NCBI RefSeq assembly: GCF_026966905.1
Contig: NZ_JAPUBN010000019.1
Span: forward strand, 62,001 to 126,000
Reading direction: 5' to 3'
DNA from: Marinomonas phaeophyticola
GTDB taxonomy: Bacteria; Pseudomonadota; Gammaproteobacteria; Pseudomonadales; Marinomonadaceae
DNA length: 64,000 bases
A model generated the notes under the pieces. That model worked only from the letters and a program-made list of their open reading frames with translations. It made no database searches and was not told the origin of the DNA. The translations under genes were made by a program, and so were the position numbers. Below, piece by piece: positions 58,336 to 64,000 of this stretch. Within the stretch, counting starts at the first letter, position 1. The number at the start of each line of letters is the position of its first letter.

Positions 58336-59330
58336 TATTTACTCCCCTTTGATAAAAATGTTTTTTGCAGAATGAAGCCAAATCCAATTAATATCAGTCC
58401 TAGTAGTCCAAGCCAGTGCAATAACGTGGTTTTAGGTCTTTGCCAGAGGTCTTCGCTAGGTGTTGGTTCAAGTTGGTCAATCAGGTGATAAATATGGCTT
58501 AATTCACTTGTGCTTCTTGCTCTAAAATAGTGTCCTCCCGTAGAGCTGGCAATGTCTTGTAATAAAGGTTCGTCTAAATCAGATGAAGGGTTAATTACTT
58601 TAGGTCCAAAGAACCCTTGGACAACCATTTCATCTGCGCCTATGCCTATAGTGTGTATTTTTACGTTCTGGGAAGCGGCGAAACTTGCGGCTTGAGCGGG
58701 TTGAACTCGACCTGCTGTGTTAGCCCCATCTGTCATAAGGATCAAGACTTTTTTATCACTGTCTTTATTTTCCAGCTGTTTGATACCTAAGCCTATAGCG
58801 TCTCCAATAGCGGTTTGTTCACCAGCAAAACCAATTTGATTCTCATTGATTAATTTATTTAAGGCTTCTAGGTCATAACTTAAGGGCGCTTGTAGGTAGG
58901 CCTTTGTTCCAAATACGATAATACCAATGCGATCGCCTTTTCGAGTGCTAATAAAATCGTTTAATACGTGTTTTGCTGCACTTAATCTATCAACCGTTTC
59001 TTTATTTACTTGCATGTCGGTGACTTGCATGCTGCCTGATAAATCTACAGCGATGAATAAATCTCTACCGGAAGGTGTTATTTCAATAGGATCGCCGACC
59101 CAAACGGGTCTAGCGATGGCGGTCACAAGCACTAACCAGGCACATAAAAACAATATTAGAGTTGGGTTTTTTATCACTCTTCCAGATGACTGGCTGGTTG
59201 ATTGTTTGCTTATTAGACTCGCTGTAGGCCACCAGATAATTTCACTCTTTGGCGTGGTGGGGGTGATAAAACGCATTAAGAGAGGTAGCGGTAATAAAAG
59301 GAAAAACCAAGGCCAAACAAATTCAAGCAT
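58335..59330 (-). CDS. VWA-domain membrane protein (BatA type)
   Basis: A 331-residue inner-membrane protein. Helices at the N-terminus (WPWFFLLLPLPLLMRFI and a second near residue 55-75) and one near the C-terminus (LLHWLGLLGLILIGFGFIL) flank a von Willebrand A domain with the MIDAS motif AVDLSGSMQ and later LMTDGANTAG. It likely binds partners through a divalent metal. The stop shares its last base with the start of the VWA-TPR gene; together they are the core of the Bat operon. Confidence 0.9.
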   Translation of the reverse strand: MLEFVWPWFFLLLPLPLLMRFITPTTPKSEIIWWPTASLISKQSTSQSSGRVIKNPTLILFLCAWLVLVTAIARPVWVGDPIEITPSGRDLFIAVDLSGSMQVTDMQVNKETVDRLSAAKHVLNDFISTRKGDRIGIIVFGTKAYLQAPLSYDLEALNKLINENQIGFAGEQTAIGDAIGLGIKQLENKDSDKKVLILMTDGANTAGRVQPAQAASFAASQNVKIHTIGIGADEMVVQGFFGPKVINPSSDLDEPLLQDIASSTGGHYFRARSTSELSHIYHLIDQLEPTPSEDLWQRPKTTLLHWLGLLGLILIGFGFILQKTFLSKGSK

Positions 59331-59808
59331 TATGTTTTTTTACCCATTTTTTCGTAGTGTTTAATAAGTTGTGTCGTTCAGCATCACTGAGTGTTAAATG
59401 TTCTTGATATTGACCGTCAATAAACCATGCCCCAAGACTTTTGAAGGAATGCGATTTTCTCATGTCTTTATCTAGCAATGGTATCAAATCATGATTCAGC
59501 ATGGCTGCTTGGGAGCCTTTTCCATGGCTGACTAGACATCTTTTAATAATTGTATGGCAGTGTGTAAGTAGTTCTTTATCACTGAGTGCATTTAGATTGT
59601 GACGGTCACCTAATAAAGTCAGTGCTTCTCTTCGATACGCATTATGTTGATATTTTTTAACGGTTTTCAAGGTGACTATGGTAACTAGGATAATCAGAGC
59701 TAGCAACACCAGCCAACTCCACCATACTGGAGGCCACATGGGGATAGCTTCTGGTAAGATAAAAGCTTTGTTAGGTAAATCGAGGCTGTTTTGGAGAGCT
59801 TCATCCAT
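59323..59808 (-). CDS. DUF4381 family membrane protein
   Basis: A 161-residue protein with one membrane helix (WWSWLVLLALIILVTIVTLKTV, shown by WWSWLVLLALI as the key) near residue 28-50. The cytoplasmic part has YRREALTLLGD and GSQAAMLNHDLIPLLDK-type patterns seen in DUF4381 proteins encoded between DUF58 and VWA genes. It overlaps the next gene by eight bases and starts on the base that ends the DUF58 gene, so the cluster is tightly coupled. Function unknown beyond context. Confidence 0.8.
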   Translation of the reverse strand: MDEALQNSLDLPNKAFILPEAIPMWPPVWWSWLVLLALIILVTIVTLKTVKKYQHNAYRREALTLLGDRHNLNALSDKELLTHCHTIIKRCLVSHGKGSQAAMLNHDLIPLLDKDMRKSHSFKSLGAWFIDGQYQEHLTLSDAERHNLLNTTKKWVKKHNA

Positions 59809-60725
59809 TAGTGAATAGCTCCTATGGCTAACAAATGGCGTGCAATGGTAATAGGGGATTCAGGCAAATCATATTGGTGGAGTTGTATTCCAATATTGTG
59901 TAATTGTTGTTTGAGTAAGTTAACTTGCTTTTCGAGTTCTTCAGTAATACGGTGTTGTGTTGGCTTTGTAATGGATAGCCATTGTAAACCATTAAAATCC
60001 TCCATTAAGTACTGACCGATTGGGAGTTTTTTGGCATTGGTGTCGGCAATTTTTATCCAGTAAACATAATTATGTTTTGCTAATTGAGCGAGGTGTTTTA
60101 GATCTTTATCGGACACATTTAAGCGGTCACTTAAAATAATAATAGTTTGTTGTTTTATCGATTTATCATGATGAAGGGCTTCCCAAGGCTTTACTATTGA
60201 GTTTTTTTCTCTGTGTTTGACTTGCGTTGCTTCAGCTAATTGAGAGACTAGAGAAGAGAATGATTTTTTATTATGAATGTGAGCTCGTTGGTGGATGAGA
60301 TCACCAAAGCCTAGGCAATACCCCAAACTATCATTCTGTATTTGTGTTCTCCAAGCAATTAAACACGCGACCTGTACCATACGGGTAGATATAAATGTAT
60401 GTCTCGTCCCAAAATATCCTGAGCCACTAATATCAAGCATTAGCATTCGTTTATGTTCATTTTCCTGAGCATAAATTCGAGTGTGAGGTGTGCCGGTTCT
60501 AGCGGTTACTCGCCAATCAATGTGTCGAAACTCATCATGTATTTGGTATTGTCTAAGTTCTAACATCTCCATTCCATGACCTTTTATAGGTCTTTGGTAT
60601 TGACCATTTGCTCGCGTACGTTTTACTTTTTTTGCCGCTTTCCCTAAATGTTTTGCATAAGGGGCTAAGGCAATTAAATCCTTATTGCTAAGAATCGGAG
60701 AGGGCGGTGATATAAGCTTATCCAT
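59808..60725 (-). CDS. DUF58 domain protein
   Basis: A 305-residue protein. The DUF58 signature is the RPIKGHGMEMLELRQYQ...DEFRHIDWRVTARTG region, here cut to QYQIHDEFRHIDWRVTARTG as the key part, followed by a VWA-like segment MLMLDISGSGYFG. These proteins accompany MoxR ATPases and are thought to be part of a MoxR-linked assembly or chaperone system. It lies 10 bp after the moxR stop and is coupled to the DUF4381 gene. Confidence 0.88.
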   Translation of the reverse strand: MDKLISPPSPILSNKDLIALAPYAKHLGKAAKKVKRTRANGQYQRPIKGHGMEMLELRQYQIHDEFRHIDWRVTARTGTPHTRIYAQENEHKRMLMLDISGSGYFGTRHTFISTRMVQVACLIAWRTQIQNDSLGYCLGFGDLIHQRAHIHNKKSFSSLVSQLAEATQVKHREKNSIVKPWEALHHDKSIKQQTIIILSDRLNVSDKDLKHLAQLAKHNYVYWIKIADTNAKKLPIGQYLMEDFNGLQWLSITKPTQHRITEELEKQVNLLKQQLHNIGIQLHQYDLPESPITIARHLLAIGAIH

Positions 60726-60735
60726 GACTATCCGC

Positions 60736-61721
60736 CTATATTACAGGAACTCTGTCAAGGAGTTGGTTAAGGATATCATCCGTTGTTAGTCCCTGAGCTT
60801 CTGCTTCAAATGAAGGCAAAACCCGATGTCTAAGCACACTATGAGCAACGGCCTTAACATCATCAGGAGTGACGTAGTCTTTTCCGTGAAGCAAGGCGTG
60901 AGCTCTGGCACATCGGTCTAGCGCAAGCGTTCCTCGAGGACTAGCGCCAAACTCGATTAAATTGAGGTGTTCATTTTGCTTAGTTGAATGCAAGTAATGT
61001 TCAGAATGACGAGTTGACATAATCAACTGAACTATATATTGCTCTACTGATTCAGCCATATATAAACTAAGTGCCTGTTTACGAAGTAATAAAATATTGT
61101 CCGTACTGCAAACGGGCTGAGTTATGGCTTTCTCGGCACTTTCTACAGACCTAACTCGACGTAGAATTTCTAGCTCTTCTTCAGCGTTAGGATAGTCAAC
61201 TTTGATCTTCATAATGAAGCGATCTAATTGTGCTTCAGGAAGAGGATAGGTGCCTTCTTGCTCAATTGGGTTTTGAGTGGCGATAACAAAAAAAGCTCAG
61301 GTAGTTTGTAGCTTTTGTTACCAACAGTGACTTGCCTTTCTCCCATGGCTTCTAATAGCGCAGATTGAACTTTGGCTGGAGCCCTATTTATTTCATCTGC
61401 TAGTACGATATTATTCATGATCGGGCCAGGGATGAATTCAAATTGACCTTTTTCTTGTTGGTATATATCTGAGCCAGTTACGTCTCCTGGTAGTAAGTCA
61501 GGCGTAAATTGAATGCGTTGGAATTGGCTATCGATACTATTAGCCAGCGCTTTTGCTGCAGTCGTTTTAGCAATTCCCGGAGGGCCTTCAAGTAAAACGT
61601 GTCCATCTGCAATTAACGAAATTAATAGGTTTTTGATTAAGTTACTTTGGCCAACAATGGTTTTGTTGAGTTCGTCCTGTAAAGTGCGAATTAAAGCATC
61701 CATTAACGCAATATTCCTCAT
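60736..61721 (-). CDS. MoxR family AAA+ ATPase (frame broken at T7 run)
   Basis: A MoxR ATPase of about 328 residues if continuous. The first frame gives Walker [10 protein letters not shown] and Walker [14 protein letters not shown] and the KLPELF segment, then goes wrong. The second frame resumes at [14 protein letters not shown] and carries the sensor-2 part to 60736. The junction is seven A on the plus strand, 61288-61294; an eighth restores [20 protein letters not shown], shown as key VIATQNPIE. MoxR proteins act with VWA proteins as chaperones in protein or complex maturation. The start is either 61721 or an ATG at 61703, the latter after AGGAA. Confidence 0.88.
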
Positions 61722-61829
61722 ATTTCTGTTATTAAAACGGGAGACACAATATAATAAGTCATCTTAATAGATTAAAAATAGATAAAACAATACAGTAAGT
61801 GTAAGAGAAGCGTAAGAAAGGGTTTTTAG

Positions 61830-62051
61830 ATGGCAAAAATAGTACTTGATATAAGCGTTTCAGCATTTAAATTTAAAGACATGTACAAGGGTACGGCAAA
61901 AAACTTGATTGCTAAGAGCAGGGATGGACGCAATGTTCAGTTACCATTAGCTGTATTCAAATCATTTCTAACTCATCAAGGCATTTACGGCACCTTTGAA
62001 GTTGAGTTTGATGAGAATCGTAAGCTAGTGGGCGTTAATAAAGTTCGTTAA
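61830..62051 (+). CDS. DUF2835 family protein
   Basis: A 73-residue protein with the DUF2835 pattern: IVLDISVSA near the start, KSRDGRNVQLPLAVFKSFLTHQGIYGTFEVEFD through the middle (key: SRDGR, FLTHQGI.G.F). Members are small beta-rich proteins of unknown role in gammaproteobacteria. It lies just before pyrD on the same strand and may be transcribed with it. Confidence 0.8.
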   Translation: MAKIVLDISVSAFKFKDMYKGTAKNLIAKSRDGRNVQLPLAVFKSFLTHQGIYGTFEVEFDENRKLVGVNKVR

Positions 62052-62142
62052 TATTACAGGGTATTTGCTAATCCAATACCATATAAAATTGTTAATAAGT
62101 TACTGTTTTTTTGATTGTAATTACCAAAAAGAGGATAGATAA

Positions 62143-63180
62143 ATGTACAACCTAGCTCGCTCACTACTGTTTAAATTAGATGCTGAGGTGTCTCATGAAC
62201 TCTCTTTGGAATTACTTGCTGCAGGGCAACGGTTAGGCATAAACAAACTTTTTGTTGATACTATACCGTCTGTTTCGGTTGATGCGATGGGATTAACTTT
62301 TCCGAATGCGGTTGGTTTAGCCGCGGGCCTGGATAAAAATGCCGATGCATTTGAAGCAATGGGGGCGTTAGGGTTTGGCTTTGTGGAAGTCGGAACAGTG
62401 ACTCCCAAAGGCCAGTCAGGAAACCCTAAACCAAGATTATTTCGACTACCTGAACACCAAGCGATCATTAACCGAATGGGCTTCAACAATAAAGGTGTTG
62501 AGCACATGGTTGGGCAAATAAAACAACATAATTATAATGGTATTTTGGGTGTCAATATTGGTAAAAATTTGACTACGTCAGTAGAGGATGCCGTAAACGA
62601 TTATTTGTCTTGTTTACATGCTGTGATACCTTATGCGGATTACATTACCGCTAATATCAGTTCTCCTAATACCCCTGGGTTACGTAGTTTACAATTCGGT
62701 GAAAGTTTAGCTGAACTCATCTCTCCACTAGTTGAAGCTAGAAACAGATACTTTGATGAACATGGTAAAAAGGTGCCTTTAGCTGTGAAAATTGCACCGG
62801 ATATGTCTGCTGACGAAATCCGCCTTGTTGCCGATACTCTACATGCTCAAGGTGTAGATGGCATTATTGCCACTAATACAACTCTATCAAGAGAATCTGT
62901 AAAAGGGCATAAGCGAGCAGATGAAGCGGGTGGGTTAAGCGGTGCGCCTGTACGTGATGCGTCGACAGAAGTTGTGAGGGTATTACATGACCACTTGCTA
63001 GACAGTCTTCCTATCATTGGAGTTGGTGGCATTATGAATGGCAAAGATGCCGTTGAAAAGTTGGAAGCAGGGGCGAAGTTAGTCCAAATTTATTCCGGAT
63101 TTGTATATCGTGGCCCAGACCTAATTCGTGAAGCTATTGAAAACACATCTGGCTATATTAGAGAGAATTCGAATAAGTAA
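62143..63180 (+). CDS. pyrD: Dihydroorotate dehydrogenase (quinone), class 2
   Basis: PyrD, 345 residues. It oxidises dihydroorotate to orotate in pyrimidine synthesis and passes electrons to quinone at the inner membrane. An amphipathic N-terminus, the FMN-binding NAVGLAAGLDKNADA segment, GFVEVGTVTPKGQSGNP (key VEVGTVTP), NISSPNTPGLR with the catalytic Ser and the C-terminal phosphate loop IGVGGI and QIYSGFVYRGP identify class 2. It precedes the divergent rmf-rlmL pair, as in pseudomonads. Confidence 0.95.
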   Translation: MYNLARSLLFKLDAEVSHELSLELLAAGQRLGINKLFVDTIPSVSVDAMGLTFPNAVGLAAGLDKNADAFEAMGALGFGFVEVGTVTPKGQSGNPKPRLFRLPEHQAIINRMGFNNKGVEHMVGQIKQHNYNGILGVNIGKNLTTSVEDAVNDYLSCLHAVIPYADYITANISSPNTPGLRSLQFGESLAELISPLVEARNRYFDEHGKKVPLAVKIAPDMSADEIRLVADTLHAQGVDGIIATNTTLSRESVKGHKRADEAGGLSGAPVRDASTEVVRVLHDHLLDSLPIIGVGGIMNGKDAVEKLEAGAKLVQIYSGFVYRGPDLIREAIENTSGYIRENSNK

Positions 63181-63191
63181 TAATTTATGGT

Positions 63192-63254
63192 CATCTTAAC
63201 CAAGTAAACTGCTGTCGGTGTCGTATTAAGATCGTACTTTACATGGTTAAGATG
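63192..63254. terminator. Long inverted repeat between pyrD and rmf
   Basis: Arms CATCTTAACCAAGTAAA (63192-63208) and TTTACATGGTTAAGATG (63238-63254) pair over 17 bp with one mismatch and a 29-nt loop. It lies between convergent stops, so a shared terminator is likely, although U-tracts are weak. Confidence 0.6.
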
Positions 63255-63280
63255 AGTATAATACAAATATTTTAAAAGGG

Positions 63281-63490
63281 TTAACTGGCAAAGCTTGCTG
63301 CTTTGTGAGTGCCTTCTACTGAGGAAAAACCGTTCCACATATCTTCTCGACCTTCTCTCCAGCCTGCTAGCCAGTCAAGACGAGCCTGTTCTGAGAATTG
63401 ATCAGATAGACCTTTAGAGCGCCCAGCCATTCCTGCTCGGTATCCTCTAGTGTAAGCTCTTTGGTGGATGTCACGTTTTTGTTTCTTCAT
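63281..63490 (-). CDS. rmf: Ribosome modulation factor
   Basis: RMF, 69 residues, rather longer than the E. coli form. The core KKQKRDIHQRAYTRGYRAGMAGRSKG then WLAGWREGREDMW (key: KRD..QRA..RGY.AG..GRS and W..GWR) is diagnostic. In stationary phase it binds the 30S subunit and drives 100S dimer formation, protecting ribosomes. The ATG follows GAGGA. It diverges from rlmL, a conserved neighbourhood. Confidence 0.95.
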   Translation of the reverse strand: MKKQKRDIHQRAYTRGYRAGMAGRSKGLSDQFSEQARLDWLAGWREGREDMWNGFSSVEGTHKAASFAS

Positions 63491-63615
63491 AAAAGAAATC
63501 CTCTTTCAATGTATTATCGTTATATGAACGATTAACAAATAGTTTAGGTTTCAGTCTTTGTCTAAAAATACTTTGATCTAAAAAAACTTTAATTTGTACA
63601 AAAAAGTAATTAAAA

Positions 63616-64000
63616 ATGAATACAGTTACCAGCACAGAAACAAACTCTCAGCCTTATCAATTGGAGATTACTTGCCCATTAGGTATGGAAAATGTTCTAG
63701 AACAAGAACTACATGCCCTTGGACTAGTAGATACGCGACTGGGTGAAGCTCAAGTAAAGTTAAATACGGACCTTGAGGGCGCTTATAAAGTGTGTCTTTG
63801 GTCTCGTGTTGGTAACCGAGTTATGTTGCCATTGGCTCAATTTACAATGACATCAGCTGATGAGCTTTATGATGGTGTTAAATCAATAGATTGGCGTTTG
63901 CATTTAAATGAATCCGCCACTATTGCAATTGATTTTCATGGTACGAATGAGAGTATCCGGAATACTCAGTTTGGTGCTGTTAGGGCAAAGGATGCCATAG
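63616..64000 (+). CDS. rlmL: 23S rRNA methyltransferase RlmKL, 5' part only
   Basis: The first 128 codons of RlmL (RlmKL), cut by the window end. The THUMP-containing N-terminus reads LEITCPLGMENVLEQEL, then LWSRVGNRVMLPLA and FHGTNESIRNTQFGAVRAKDAI (key: IRNTQFGA.R.KDAI), close to E. coli RlmL IRNSQYGAMKVKDAI. The enzyme methylates G2445 and G2069 of 23S rRNA. The remaining two methyltransferase domains lie outside the window. Start is the ATG at 63616; upstream sequence has only a weak ribosome-binding site. Confidence 0.92.
   Translation, partial: MNTVTSTETNSQPYQLEITCPLGMENVLEQELHALGLVDTRLGEAQVKLNTDLEGAYKVCLWSRVGNRVMLPLAQFTMTSADELYDGVKSIDWRLHLNESATIAIDFHGTNESIRNTQFGAVRAKDAI

Noticed and set aside
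1..64000. CRISPR array, prophage or insertion sequence
   Set aside because: No spaced direct repeats, no integrase, transposase or phage structural genes were seen on either strand.

Overview
The window reads as a gene-dense, AT-rich gammaproteobacterial chromosome segment. The set nqrABCDEF-apbE-nqrM-sthA, tig-clpP-clpX-lon-hupB-ppiD, gloB-yafS-rnhA-dnaQ, pyrD-rmf-rlmL and kdkA/lpxL fits the Oceanospirillales; Marinomonas or a close relative is my best guess, by inference from gene content only. I see no insertion sequence, prophage or CRISPR array.

Region 1 (1-10.9 kb) looks like a catabolic island. It holds the end of a class II aldolase, an iolG-type dehydrogenase, a NIT-domain chemoreceptor, a leftward ABC importer operon (ATPase, binding protein, two permeases), and a divergent operon of a metallo-beta-lactamase-fold hydrolase, a LacI-family regulator and an inositol-monophosphatase-family phosphatase. 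A 14-bp palindrome with a degenerate second copy three helical turns away lies between the two operons and is the likely LacI-type operator. A reasonable reading is import of an organic phosphate or phosphodiester, hydrolysis, dephosphorylation and entry into an inositol or sugar route. The substrate is unproven.

Region 2 (11-34 kb) is housekeeping: the YlqF/RbgA GTPase, UPF0231 and YwbE small proteins, lipid A/core genes (lpxL, kdkA, a GT9 heptosyltransferase), an EamA exporter, a MetF-like protein, a DEAD-box helicase, a LysR regulator, ppnP, mltD, gloB-yafS-rnhA-yggL-dnaQ, nhaB, sohB, and mfd-csiV. Region 3 (34.7-43.3 kb) encodes the Na+-translocating NADH:quinone reductase with its flavin transferase ApbE, maturation factor NqrM and the transhydrogenase SthA. 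Region 4 (43.4-53.8 kb) has hpt, yihY, tRNA-Arg, the trigger factor/Clp/Lon proteostasis block, HU-beta, tRNA-Asp and PpiD. Region 5 (53.8-61.7 kb, leftward) is a DyP peroxidase and a complete MoxR-DUF58-DUF4381-VWA-VWA/TPR-BatD operon. Region 6 is DUF2835, pyrD, rmf and the start of rlmL.

The most striking sequence-level pattern is that seven otherwise well-conserved genes (second ABC permease, DEAD-box helicase, rnhA, sohB, mfd, VWA-TPR, moxR) are each split in two frames exactly at a homopolymer, and every one is repaired by adding a single base to that run. This looks like systematic homopolymer under-calling in the assembly. True decay or slippage-corrected expression is the alternative, and raw reads would decide. 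An eighth gene, the LysR regulator, has no ATG/GTG/TTG start in frame.
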